From Larkinella terrae (lineage in GTDB: Bacteria > Bacteroidota > Bacteroidia > Cytophagales > Spirosomataceae), in contig NZ_WJXZ01000012.1 of assembly GCF_009668025.1 (NCBI RefSeq), forward strand, positions 434,001 through 498,000: a DNA stretch of 64,000 bases, read 5' to 3'. Positions 43,949 through 52,528 of this stretch are shown piece after piece (the first letter of the stretch is position 1; every line of letters starts with the position of its first letter). The notes under the pieces were generated by a model. That model did no database searches, was not told the DNA's origin, and saw only the letters and a program-made list of their open reading frames with translations. Made by a program: the position numbers and the translations under genes.

Positions 43949-44461
43949 TTATTTCAGGCGCTCTTTCAGCAGCATTAAAATAAGCTCCTGCGTATGATCC
44001 ATCTTTTCCAGCCGGTTTTCAAAACGATCAAAGCGTTGCTCCAGATTACTCTGGCGCTGCTCAAGCCGGATTTGTCCTTCTTCCAGCTTACCTTGACGTT
44101 CTTCTAATTTGCCTTGACGTCGTTCTAACTTCTCTTGCCCTTCTTCTAGCTTGCTTTGATGTTGTTCTAACTTCTCTTGCCCTTCTTCTAGCTTGCTTTG
44201 GTGTTGTTCTAACTGGTTGAAACGTTGGCGCATTTCCTGCCGCGTCTCGTTCAATCCAACCGTTAACTGACCAAGCCCATTGGCCAGCGAGTCGATTTTC
44301 TTTTCGGTACTGGTTACCCGGCGGGTTAAGTCGTCCAGTCGGACGGTATGCAATGATACCTGGTCAACGATCATTCCGATCTGACCCAGCATGCGGTCTT
44401 GCTTGAGGGCAATGTCGGCCACCAAAGGCTCCAGTTGGTCAAGGCGTTCTTTCTCGGTCAT
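43949..44461 (-). CDS. Coiled-coil protein with tandem 14-residue repeats
   Basis: 170 residues, no signal peptide or membrane segment, not recognised. Almost the whole chain is coiled coil. In the middle (about 85-145), Q-x-K-L-E-(E/Q)-x heptads repeat: LEQHQSKLEEGQEK occurs twice in a row, then variants with ERRQGKLEERQGK and EEGQIRLEQRQSN. The DNA shows matching 42-bp near-identical repeats (44090-44215). It lies between mraY and rplM on the same strand; its role is unknown. Confidence 0.8.
   Translation of the reverse strand: MTEKERLDQLEPLVADIALKQDRMLGQIGMIVDQVSLHTVRLDDLTRRVTSTEKKIDSLANGLGQLTVGLNETRQEMRQRFNQLEQHQSKLEEGQEKLEQHQSKLEEGQEKLERRQGKLEERQGKLEEGQIRLEQRQSNLEQRFDRFENRLEKMDHTQELILMLLKERLK
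44090..44215 (-). repeat. 42-bp tandem repeat within the coiled-coil gene
   Basis: The unit (with CTTCTCTTGCCCTTCTTCTA, then GCTTGCTTTG and TGTTGTTCTAA) recurs at a 42-bp spacing with one or two mismatches between the best copies, followed by diverged 21-bp half-units. It encodes two heptads per unit. Confidence 0.75.
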
Positions 44462-44506
44462 GGTTCAATTTCGTCAGCGTTTTGAAAATATCCAACTACT
44501 CTGACG

Positions 44507-45724
44507 TTACCGGAGCTTCAAAGTCACCAAACTGATAACCGCTAAAATGATGGCGACAATCCAGAACCGGGTGACAATTTTGGCTTCGTGATAGCCTTTC
44601 TTTTGAAAATGGTGGTGCAACGGCGACATCAGAAAGATCCGCCGTCCTTCGCCATACCTTCGTTTGGTATACCGGAAATAACTGACCTGCATGATTACCG
44701 AGACGAGCTCGACCAGGAAAATACCGCAGACAATCGGAATCAGCAGCTCCTTCCGGGTGGCCAGCGCCAGAACGGCAATGATACTTCCCAGCATCAGACT
44801 CCCGGTATCGCCCATGAACACCTGCGCCGGATAGGAATTATACCACAAAAAACCGATACAGGCTCCTACAAAAGCCGCACAGAAAATCACCATCTCGCCC
44901 GAATTGGGGATGTACATGATGTTCAGGTATTGCGAGAAGGGTTTGTTGTTTGACAGATAGGCAAATACGCCCAGCGTCAGGCCGATAATGACGGAGGTTC
45001 CGGCCGCCAGCCCGTCGATGCCGTCGGTGATGTTGGCGCCGTTGGAAACCGCCGTCACAATAAAAATCACGATGGCGACGTACAGAATCCAGGTGTATTC
45101 GTCAGGTATGAAATCAGGCAGTAATGAGGTGTAATTAAAGTCGTTGTTCTTCAAAAAAGGAACCGTCGTCGACATGGATTTGATGTCCTGAAACGCACCG
45201 TATTCCACCTGCCCGATCGAGGTATTGATCAAACCCGGTTTATAGACCCGGATTTTGACGTACTCGTTAAAATACAGCGTCAGGCCGACAATCAGGCCCA
45301 GCCCGACCTGCCCGACTACCTTGAATTTTCCCTGTAAGCCTTCTTTATTTTTCTTGAATACCTTGATGTAATCGTCGATAAAACCGATCATCCCGGTCCA
45401 GACCGTCGAAACCAGCAACAGGACGATATATACATTGGTCAGTTTGGCGAACAGCAAGGTCGGGAAAACCAGTGATGCCAGAATGATAAAACCGCCCATT
45501 GTTGGCGTGCCGCGTTTCTGCATCTGCCCTTCCAGCCCTAAATCCCGGATTTCCTCCCCAATCTGCAACTTCCGGAGCCGATCAATGATCTCTCGTCCGT
45601 AAACAGCCGCAATCAGCAACGACAACGTAATGGCCGCACCCGCCCGAAACGATAAATACTGAAAAACCCCGGCCCCGGGAAAATCAAATTGCTGGTCGAG
45701 ATACGTAAAAAGGTAATAGAGCAT
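44507..45724 (-). CDS. mraY: Phospho-N-acetylmuramoyl-pentapeptide-transferase
   Basis: 405 residues from ATG 45724 (MLYYLFTYL). The frame is open to 45832, but the added part lies in a repeat. Conserved MraY segments are [25 protein letters not shown] (catalytic DD), [12 protein letters not shown] (Asp) and [15 protein letters not shown]. Ten membrane helices are expected. It makes lipid I from UDP-MurNAc-pentapeptide and undecaprenyl phosphate. The protein is longer than the E. coli one by an insertion around 190-235, as in other Bacteroidota. It is the last dcw gene here; murD does not follow. Confidence 0.96.
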   Translation of the reverse strand: MLYYLFTYLDQQFDFPGAGVFQYLSFRAGAAITLSLLIAAVYGREIIDRLRKLQIGEEIRDLGLEGQMQKRGTPTMGGFIILASLVFPTLLFAKLTNVYIVLLLVSTVWTGMIGFIDDYIKVFKKNKEGLQGKFKVVGQVGLGLIVGLTLYFNEYVKIRVYKPGLINTSIGQVEYGAFQDIKSMSTTVPFLKNNDFNYTSLLPDFIPDEYTWILYVAIVIFIVTAVSNGANITDGIDGLAAGTSVIIGLTLGVFAYLSNNKPFSQYLNIMYIPNSGEMVIFCAAFVGACIGFLWYNSYPAQVFMGDTGSLMLGSIIAVLALATRKELLIPIVCGIFLVELVSVIMQVSYFRYTKRRYGEGRRIFLMSPLHHHFQKKGYHEAKIVTRFWIVAIILAVISLVTLKLR

Positions 45725-45751
45725 AAAGTCAGTATGTTGAATTTCTTTAGG

Positions 45752-45863
45752 ACGGTTTTGATGGTTAAATGGCTGGATGGTTTTGATGGTTACATGGTTC
45801 TGAAAGTAATAACCATGTAACCATTTAGCCATCTAACCATCAAAACCATTCAACCATTCAACT
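45752..45863. repeat. Inverted repeat made of GATGGTT/AACCATC heptads
   Basis: Left arm units GGTTTTGATGGTTAAATGG... and right arm units of AACCAT-type face each other around AACCATGT/ACATGGTT near 45792-45818. Each arm is itself a degenerate tandem array with a 7-8 bp period. It fills the spacer between murE and mraY. Confidence 0.75.
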
Positions 45864-45879
45864 ATTTTTAACCATCCAA

Positions 45880-47334
45880 TTACAATTGTTGAAAAGCTTC
45901 GCGAAGCACCTTACGGTCGTCGAAATCGTGTTTGACGCCTTTGATTTCCTGGTACGTTTCGTGTCCTTTTCCGGCTACTAAGATCACATCTTTGGGCTGC
46001 GCTATCTCAACGGCCCGGTAAATAGCCTCGCGCCGATCAACGATGGTTTGGGTTTTCTTGAAATGAATTGGTGGTACACCGGCCTGCATCTGCTCCAGAA
46101 TCGCCATCGGATCTTCGTTCCTCGGATTATCGGACGTCAGAATGACCCGATCGCTAAATTTGCAGGCAATTTCGGCCATGATCGGACGCTTGGCCGCATC
46201 GCGATTGCCTCCGCACCCAACGACGGTGATCACCCGCTCGTCGCCCTGCCGCAAACCGGCAATGGTTTCCAGCACATTTTGCAAAGCATCGGGCGTATGC
46301 GCATAATCGACGATCCCGACAATCTTCCGGTCGGAAATCACCATCTCAAACCGGCCCGGCGGGCTCGGCAAATCGGAAAGCTGCGTCAGGCATTCTTCGG
46401 GATCTTCGCCCAGTAAAACCGCTGCGCCGTAAACCGCCAGCAGATTATAGGCATTAAAACGGCCCGTCAGTTTGAACCAGACTTCCCGCCCATCGACGTC
46501 CATTTGCATGCCAAACAGACCCTCCGACAAAATCCGGCCCTTGAACGACCCCAGCGTTTGCAGCGAGTAGCTTTCCTTGCGGGCTGCGGTATTTTGCAAC
46601 ATCACCAGCCCCCGTTTGTCGTCCAGATTGGTCAGCGCAAAGGCCGACGCGGGCAACTGATCGAAAAAGCTTTTTTTAGCCTTGATGTAATTATCAAACG
46701 TATGGTGAAAATCGAGGTGGTCGTGGGTGATGTTTGTAAAAATCCCCCCGGCAAACTGCAAACCGGCCACCCGCTGCTGCACCATTGCGTGCGAACTGAC
46801 CTCCATAAAACAATGCGTACAGCCGCGCTGGACCATCTGCGCCAGCAATTCGTTCAGCGCAATGGTGTCGGGCGTGGTGTGCGTCGCCGGAATAACCGTA
46901 TCGTCGATCTGGTTCTGCACCGTCGACAGCAAACCCGACCGGTAGCCCATCCGCTGGAAAAGCCGGAAGAGTAAGGTAGCCGTCGAGGTTTTTCCGTTGG
47001 TGCCCGTCACGCCCACCAGTTTTAAGCTTTTAGAGGGATGGTTGTAGAAATTGGCCGCGATCAGCCCCAGAGTATAACTACTGTCCTCAACCTGAACATA
47101 GGTGACTTCTTCCGAGCGGTTTTCGGGCAATTCTTCGCAGAGAATAACGGCAATGCCCTGATTAACAGCCTTATCAATAAATTGATGTCCATCGGTTTGC
47201 GTGCCGCGGATGGCGGCAAATAAACCGCCCGGGCCAGCCTGCCGCGAATCCATCGTCAATTTCCCGACCTCGACGTTCATGTTACCGGACGTCGATTGCA
47301 GCGGTACTTTATATAAAAGAGTGGTTAACTGCAT
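45880..47334 (-). CDS. murE: UDP-N-acetylmuramoyl-tripeptide synthetase (MurE)
   Basis: 484 residues, normal length. The ATP P-loop is GTNGKTSTAT (111-120). FMEVSSHA, THDHLDFH, the carbamylated Lys region KAKKSFFD, and DYAHTPDAL are the Mur-ligase motifs. DNPRNE near residue 400 is the meso-diaminopimelate selectivity motif, so the cell wall is probably of the DAP type. It ligates the third amino acid to UDP-MurNAc-L-Ala-D-Glu. It lies between ftsI (31 bp upstream) and mraY. Confidence 0.96.
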   Translation of the reverse strand: MQLTTLLYKVPLQSTSGNMNVEVGKLTMDSRQAGPGGLFAAIRGTQTDGHQFIDKAVNQGIAVILCEELPENRSEEVTYVQVEDSSYTLGLIAANFYNHPSKSLKLVGVTGTNGKTSTATLLFRLFQRMGYRSGLLSTVQNQIDDTVIPATHTTPDTIALNELLAQMVQRGCTHCFMEVSSHAMVQQRVAGLQFAGGIFTNITHDHLDFHHTFDNYIKAKKSFFDQLPASAFALTNLDDKRGLVMLQNTAARKESYSLQTLGSFKGRILSEGLFGMQMDVDGREVWFKLTGRFNAYNLLAVYGAAVLLGEDPEECLTQLSDLPSPPGRFEMVISDRKIVGIVDYAHTPDALQNVLETIAGLRQGDERVITVVGCGGNRDAAKRPIMAEIACKFSDRVILTSDNPRNEDPMAILEQMQAGVPPIHFKKTQTIVDRREAIYRAVEIAQPKDVILVAGKGHETYQEIKGVKHDFDDRKVLREAFQQL

Positions 47335-47365
47335 AATAAAATAGGAAGATCGCCGGGATCGACTC

Positions 47366-49540
47366 TTATCTTCCGGATTGATTTTTTTTGTTTAGGGCCA
47401 CCACCAGCGTATCCGGTCGGGCGCTTTGTCGTAACGTAAGCGTAATTTTGCGCGGACTGGGCAGCGGATCGCCCGGCGGAACCGACTGGTCGATTACTTT
47501 GCCGTACCCTTCGAAGCGAACCCGGAAACCCCGGTTTTCGAGCAAGTGCAAGGCATCGCGGAGGGTCATGCCGCGCAAATCGGGCACCTTTTCCCGGGCG
47601 GTTTGGCTCACCCACTGTGTTTTGGCACCCTGCGTTTCGGGCGTCACCCAGCCCTCGGCATTCGGTTGAGTATCCATGTTCAGTTCCTTGCTGATGGTCC
47701 GGATGTCGTCGGCAAAACCGGCTTTAACGCCTTTGCCGGATTGTTGAACCGGTTTCGACACAATCGCAACGGGCCGGTGCATCCGAACATCATACGCGTA
47801 AATCCGGTCGGCAATTTCGCGGAAAACCGGGGCCGATACGCTCCCGCCGTACAACAGATCGATGTTGGCGCCCCGGGGCGAATCAACCACGACGCAAATG
47901 CTGTATTTGGGTTTTTCGGCCGGGAAATAGCCAATGAATGAGGTATAATATTTGCCGACCTGATACCGCCCGTTGATCAGCTTCTGGGCCGTACCGGTTT
48001 TGCCGGCAAACCGGTAATACGGACTTTGACTTTTTTTAGCGGTTCCGCGCTCAACGACGCCTTCCAGCATATTTTTTACAATCCGAATGGTTTTCTGGCT
48101 GCAAAGCGGTTCCTGCGAAACAAACGGTTCGTAGTCTTTCACCACTTCGTTGGCCCGCCGAACCTGCTTGACCAGCATGGGCTGTACCCACTTGCCGTCG
48201 TTGGCAATAGCATTGTAAAACGTCAGCATTTGCAGGGGCGTCAGTTTCAGTTCGTACCCAATCGCCATCGAATTCAGCGACAGCTTACTCCAGCCCGGCG
48301 ACTGCGGATTGGGAACCACCGGTTTTGTTTCGCCATTGAGCCGCAGCCCGATCGGTTTATCCAGTTTGAAACGGCGCATGTACCGGCAATAGGTATCCGG
48401 GCGGTTGTAAAAACTGCTCATCAGCATGTGTACGCCCACGTTCGACGATTTTTCGAAAACCTGCTGGGCCGTGATGCTGCCGTGGCCACCCCGCTTGGCG
48501 TCGGAAATCCGGCGGCCGTGGTAGGTCACCACTCCGCCACCGGTATGAACCATCTGCTCGGGCCGGATCATTTTTTCTTCCAGCAAGGCCACCATCGTCG
48601 GCAGTTTGAAGGTCGAACCGGGATCGGTGCCGCCCGCCAGCGCATGATTGAAGTTTTCGACGTATTTGCCGTTGCGCAGGGTCAGGTTCGCCATCGCCCG
48701 GATTTCGCCGGTTTCCACTTCCATCACGACCAGACAGCCCTGTTCGGCCTGGTATTTTTCAAGTCCGTGGAGCAACGCCGTTTCGGCCATGTCCTGAAAA
48801 TTCACGTCGATGGTCGTGTAAATATCCAGGCCCGGTTCCGGTTTGATGTCTGAACCGTCTTCAATTGGCATGCGCACCCCGCCCGACAGCGATTCCACCA
48901 GACCGACGCCGTCTTTCCCCGCTAATTCGTTCTGAAAACTGGACTCCAGCCCCACAAACCCTTTGGCGGTTTCGGGATTCAGGTAGCCGACCGTCCGCAA
49001 CGCCATTCGGCCGTAGGGATGGTAGCGCTGGTAAACCGCATCGAATTTTCCACCACCCAAACCGCTCTTCGAACGATCGCGACGGAAAAAAGGCCATTTC
49101 TGCATCTCCATCCGCTCCTGATACGTAATCCGCTTCCGGCTGAGCAACAGGTATTGTCGTTCATTTTCCCGCGCTTTCCGGATCATATACGTGTATTCGT
49201 CGCGCGAGCGATCCCCGAATTTCTGCGCCAGCAAAAGCCCCAGCGAATCTATTTTCTTGTTAAACGAGTCGGTTTTGGCTACGCGCGGGTCAATTCCGAC
49301 GTAATAATAAGGCAGCGAGGTGGCCAGAAAGCTCCCATTGCTCGAACAGATATTGCCGCGGGTGGCCCGCAGCGTATCCCGCCGGATGTGCGACTGCGTA
49401 ATGCGGTCTTTCCACATGGTTCCGTCGTGGCTCCGAAAAAACTGCACCTTCACCAGTTGCCCGATAATCGCGATCGCAAACACACAAATGGCCACGGATG
49501 CAATCGTAGCCCGGCGCAGAATGGCTTTTTTAACGTTCAT
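47366..49540 (-). CDS. ftsI: Septal peptidoglycan transpeptidase (class B PBP, FtsI) with PASTA domain
   Basis: 724 residues. An N-terminal membrane anchor (about 13-31, ASVAICVFAIAIIGQLVKV) is followed by the pedestal domain (SLLGG-like SLSGGVRMPIEDGSD) and the transpeptidase domain: SxxK in GSTFK near 308, SSN in FEKSSNVGVHM, KTGT in FAGKTGTAQ near 515. A C-terminal PASTA domain (about 650-710; VPDLRGMTLRDALHLLENRGFRV) binds muropeptides or D-Ala-D-Ala. It crosslinks peptidoglycan at the septum. Its start overlaps the stop of ftsL as ATGA. Confidence 0.93.
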   Translation of the reverse strand: MNVKKAILRRATIASVAICVFAIAIIGQLVKVQFFRSHDGTMWKDRITQSHIRRDTLRATRGNICSSNGSFLATSLPYYYVGIDPRVAKTDSFNKKIDSLGLLLAQKFGDRSRDEYTYMIRKARENERQYLLLSRKRITYQERMEMQKWPFFRRDRSKSGLGGGKFDAVYQRYHPYGRMALRTVGYLNPETAKGFVGLESSFQNELAGKDGVGLVESLSGGVRMPIEDGSDIKPEPGLDIYTTIDVNFQDMAETALLHGLEKYQAEQGCLVVMEVETGEIRAMANLTLRNGKYVENFNHALAGGTDPGSTFKLPTMVALLEEKMIRPEQMVHTGGGVVTYHGRRISDAKRGGHGSITAQQVFEKSSNVGVHMLMSSFYNRPDTYCRYMRRFKLDKPIGLRLNGETKPVVPNPQSPGWSKLSLNSMAIGYELKLTPLQMLTFYNAIANDGKWVQPMLVKQVRRANEVVKDYEPFVSQEPLCSQKTIRIVKNMLEGVVERGTAKKSQSPYYRFAGKTGTAQKLINGRYQVGKYYTSFIGYFPAEKPKYSICVVVDSPRGANIDLLYGGSVSAPVFREIADRIYAYDVRMHRPVAIVSKPVQQSGKGVKAGFADDIRTISKELNMDTQPNAEGWVTPETQGAKTQWVSQTAREKVPDLRGMTLRDALHLLENRGFRVRFEGYGKVIDQSVPPGDPLPSPRKITLTLRQSARPDTLVVALNKKNQSGR

Positions 49541-49938
49541 GGTCGCGTTTCTTCCGGTTTAACAACGATTTTCAGGGGGGGAGTCACGGGCTCCGTTAAA
49601 CCCGTCGCCAAGACTTGTTTGCTGATTTCCGATTGTTTGCCGCTCTTCATGAAATCGGCCTGCAAAGTGGTGTATTTCGCCCGTTTTTCATCGACGGCGG
49701 CTTTCACCCGCTGGATATTCCGGACCAGCCGCTCGGCGTTGTGGTTGAAACCGATGTAAAAAATCAGCAGAAACGAGATCCACATAATGCGGTCGAAGTG
49801 CTTGATGGGCCAGGCATTGTCTTCCCCAAATAGACGCTCAAAACCAATGGTATGGTTTAGGTAGTTGAGCAACCAGTTTTCCTTCTTTTTCTTCACGACC
49901 GGGGCTTTGGGTTGTGATTTGTATGTGTTTTGTGCCAT
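49537..49938 (-). CDS. ftsL: FtsL-like cell-division protein
   Basis: 133 residues from ATG 49938. The frame is open to 50205, but that part runs through a CCCCTAAAT repeat. A basic N-terminus (SQPKAPVVKKKKENW), then a membrane segment (about 54-73, RIMWISFLLIFYIGFNHNA), then a heptad-like stretch (ERLVRNIQRVKAAVDEKRAKYTTLQADF) give the bitopic FtsL layout. The gene position between mraW and ftsI and the 4-bp overlap with ftsI support the call. Sequence conservation of FtsL is low. Confidence 0.82.
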   Translation of the reverse strand: MAQNTYKSQPKAPVVKKKKENWLLNYLNHTIGFERLFGEDNAWPIKHFDRIMWISFLLIFYIGFNHNAERLVRNIQRVKAAVDEKRAKYTTLQADFMKSGKQSEISKQVLATGLTEPVTPPLKIVVKPEETRP

Positions 49939-49984
49939 ATATATTTGAAAAGCTTTAATGGCCGTCAGTATCTTTCTCACTCTG

Positions 49985-50058
49985 CCCCTAAATCCCCTAA
50001 AGGGGACTTTTAGAACATGACAATTTTGCGTCCGAGTCCCCTTTAGGGGATTCAGGGG
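49985..50058. repeat. CCCCTAAAT-family inverted repeat, copy D
   Basis: CCCCTAAATCCCCTAAAGGGG at the left pairs with GGGGATTCAGGGG at the right, and each arm holds the inner palindrome TCCCCT-A/T-AGGGGA. It lies between mraW and ftsL on the reverse strand, inside the dcw cluster, so any termination there would uncouple mraW from ftsL. Confidence 0.9.
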
Positions 50059-50062
50059 TATT

Positions 50063-50989
50063 CTACAACTTCTCGGCAATCCGGAGTTTGGCGCTTCTCG
50101 CCCGCGGGTTCCGACCGACTTCTTCGGCCGAAGCCTCGATCGGTTTGCGCGTGACGGACTGGAGCGGTTTGATCTCGTTGCCGTACAAATCCTTTTCAAT
50201 GTCACCCCGAAAATTGCCCGACTTAATGAAGTTTTTCACCAGCCGGTCTTCCAGCGAATGATATGCCATCACGACCAGCCGACCGCCGATAGCCAGCACC
50301 TCCGGTACCTGCGCCAGAAACTCTTCCAAGGTAACCAACTCCTGATTAACCTCGATGCGCAGCGCCTGAAAAACCTGGGCAAAATATTTGTGTTCCCGCC
50401 CGCGGGGCGCATACCGCTGCAGAACGGCTTTCAGATCGTTGATTGTTTCGATCGGGCGGTTCACGCGGCTGGCAGCAATGGCCCCGGCCAGGGTCCGGGC
50501 GTTGGTCACTTCGCCGTACATCCCGAAGATTTTATGCAACTGATCTTCCGGATACTCATTGATCACCTTCCGGGCCGTCAGTTCGCCCGCCTGGCTCATG
50601 CGCATGTCCAGATCGGCATCGAAACGGGTAGAAAAACCGCGCTCGGGCGTGTCGATCTGATGCGACGAAATGCCCAGATCGGCCAGAATACCGTCGACCT
50701 GATCGATTTTGTATAACCGCAAATACCGCTTCAAATGCCGGAAATTGGCCGCAACGAACGTCAGCCGTGGGTCATCAATGGCGTCGGCATTGGCGCGGGC
50801 GTCGGGGTCCTGATCAAACACAATGAGCCGCCCCGCCGAATCCGGTCCCGGCGCCAGTTGCCGTAAAATCTCGCGGGAATGACCACCACCCCCAAACGTC
50901 ACATCAACGTAGGTGCCGCCGGGTTTGAGATTCAACCCTTCAACGCAAGCCTGAAGCAATACTGGTTCGTGGTAATTGGTCGCTGTCAT
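50063..50989 (-). CDS. rsmH: 16S rRNA (cytosine1402-N4)-methyltransferase
   Basis: 308 residues, normal length. HEPVLLQACVEGL opens the protein. VDVTFGGGGHS (28-38) is the SAM motif I. DGILADLGISSHQIDTPERGFSTR and MRMSQ, then YHSLEDRLVKNFIK are the RsmH (MraW) hallmarks. It methylates C1402 in the 30S decoding centre. mraZ, which usually precedes it, is not in the window; a redoxin gene lies divergently upstream instead. Confidence 0.96.
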   Translation of the reverse strand: MTATNYHEPVLLQACVEGLNLKPGGTYVDVTFGGGGHSREILRQLAPGPDSAGRLIVFDQDPDARANADAIDDPRLTFVAANFRHLKRYLRLYKIDQVDGILADLGISSHQIDTPERGFSTRFDADLDMRMSQAGELTARKVINEYPEDQLHKIFGMYGEVTNARTLAGAIAASRVNRPIETINDLKAVLQRYAPRGREHKYFAQVFQALRIEVNQELVTLEEFLAQVPEVLAIGGRLVVMAYHSLEDRLVKNFIKSGNFRGDIEKDLYGNEIKPLQSVTRKPIEASAEEVGRNPRARSAKLRIAEKL

Positions 50990-51190
50990 TGTCCGTAGTA
51001 AATACCTTGTAAACCAGCCTCCCGGCGCAGGGCGCAGAAGATTTCCGGTCTCTTTCGCTGGATTTCCGATTTTAAGTGCTGTCGCAAAAATCCTTTTCGG
51101 AACTAAAACAAAATCTTCATCCGTTACAAACTTAACAAAACCGCCCCTATTTCTACCCCGAAGAGAACTGGATCTGCTATTTTTTATTGT

Positions 51191-52420
51191 ATGAAAAAAA
51201 ACGTTGCGTTATGGCTGGTGATTCTGTTTTGGATTCCCTTCTCCGGCGTATCACAATCGGGTTCAACGCTGAAAACCGGGGTTTGGCGGGCAGTTTTGAA
51301 AAACAAAGGGGGCGGATTGCCGTTCGGACTGGAAGTTACCCAAACCGGTTCAACCTACACCGCGTTCGTGCTCAACGGCGCAGAACGACTGCGGTTCGAT
51401 TCGGTCACGCTCAAAGGCGATTCCGTGCGGTTTGCCATCGATATTTTTGAGGCTGAAATCCGGGCCAAAATAGAGGGAAACACGCTGCGGGGCTTCTGGC
51501 GCCGACGCCGGACGGGGACCAATTACACTTCCTTGCCGTTTGAAGCACAACATGGCGTCACGTACCGGTTTACCGGAAGTACCGAACCGCCAAAAATCAA
51601 CGTAAGCGGCACCTGGGCGACGATGTTCCGTTCCGAAACGGATTCGACGGTTTCGGTGGGCATTTTCGATCAGAAAGGCAGCAAGCTGACGGGTACATTT
51701 CTGACCACCACCGGCGATTACCGCTATCTGGAAGGCAATGTGGTGGGCGACAGCCTGCTGCTTTCGACTTTCGATGGTACGCACTTGTATCTGTTCAAAG
51801 CCCGGCGGAAAGCGAATAACACGCTGGAAGGCGGTTTTTGGTCGGGCGAAAGTGGGTATGAAAGCTGGACGGCGCGTTTCGATCCGAAGGCCAAACTGCC
51901 GGATGCAACGAGCCTGACCTATTTAAAACCGGGTTACAAAACCATTGCGTTCACGTTTCCGGACGTAAAAGGCAAACCGGTTTCGCTGACGGACGAGCGG
52001 TTTAGGAATAAAGTCGTGGTGGTTCAGATTCTGGGTTCGTGGTGTCCGAACTGCATGGACGAAACCAATTTTCTGAGTCCGTGGTACAAAAAGAATAAAA
52101 ACCGGGGGGTTGAGATTGTGGGCCTGGCCTACGAAAAGTCGGCGGAACTGACCGAATCGGCCCCTAAAATCCAGCGGATGATCGACCGGTTCAAGATCGA
52201 CTACCCCGTGGTGCTGGCCGGAACGAACGTCAAATCCGAAGCGTCGAAAACCCTGCCGATGCTCAATCAGGTGGTCGGTTTTCCGACGATGATCGTGATC
52301 GATAAAAAAGGAACCGTACGCCAGATTCACACCGGTTTTACCGGGCCGGGAACCGGAAAATACTACGACGCGTTCGTAGAAGAGTACAATCGGTTGATTG
52401 ATAAGTTGGTAAACGAGTAA
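51191..52420 (+). CDS. TlpA-like thioredoxin-family protein with N-terminal beta domain
   Basis: 409 residues. A signal peptide (about 1-20) is followed by about 220 residues of beta-strand-rich sequence (GVWRAVLKNKGGGLPFGLEV; SGTWATMFRSETDST) and a thioredoxin/TlpA domain from about 235 (VSLTDERFRNKVVVVQILGSWCPNCMDETNFLSPWYKKNK). The active-site motif is WCPNC, with both Cys present. It is probably a periplasmic thiol reductase or oxidase that serves cytochrome maturation or stress response; the partner is unknown. It is divergent from rsmH across about 200 bp. Confidence 0.87.
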   Translation: MKKNVALWLVILFWIPFSGVSQSGSTLKTGVWRAVLKNKGGGLPFGLEVTQTGSTYTAFVLNGAERLRFDSVTLKGDSVRFAIDIFEAEIRAKIEGNTLRGFWRRRRTGTNYTSLPFEAQHGVTYRFTGSTEPPKINVSGTWATMFRSETDSTVSVGIFDQKGSKLTGTFLTTTGDYRYLEGNVVGDSLLLSTFDGTHLYLFKARRKANNTLEGGFWSGESGYESWTARFDPKAKLPDATSLTYLKPGYKTIAFTFPDVKGKPVSLTDERFRNKVVVVQILGSWCPNCMDETNFLSPWYKKNKNRGVEIVGLAYEKSAELTESAPKIQRMIDRFKIDYPVVLAGTNVKSEASKTLPMLNQVVGFPTMIVIDKKGTVRQIHTGFTGPGTGKYYDAFVEEYNRLIDKLVNE

Positions 52421-52450
52421 AGCTAATAAATAGTAAACAACAGATAATTT

Positions 52451-52520
52451 CAGACAAGAGAGGCTAGACAAGAGACATGAGACAAAAAGTCTTTTCTCTC
52501 TGATCTAACTTCTCATCTCT
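52451..52520. repeat. Imperfect inverted repeat with GAGAC/GTCTC units
   Basis: AGACAAGAG, AGAGACATGAGAC and their complements AGTCTTTTCTCT, CTTCTCATCTCT face each other around 52490. It resembles the element in the rplM-rpsI spacer (43214-43275). It lies immediately before the MFS gene. Confidence 0.5.
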
Positions 52521-52528
52521 CATTGAAC

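Noticed and set aside
44090-44215. CRISPR-like direct repeat at 42-bp spacing
   Set aside because: The repeats are contiguous, without spacers, and encode coiled-coil heptads in frame.
45725-45832. 36-residue N-terminal extension of mraY
   Set aside because: It consists of translated GATGGTT repeat units; MraY starts at MLYYLF.
48026-48853. 275-codon open frame opposite ftsI
   Set aside because: Antisense shadow; His/Phe-rich translation without motif.
49939-50205. N-terminal extension of ftsL
   Set aside because: It crosses a CCCCTAAAT repeat and part of rsmH antisense; FtsL-type basic N-terminus starts at 49938.
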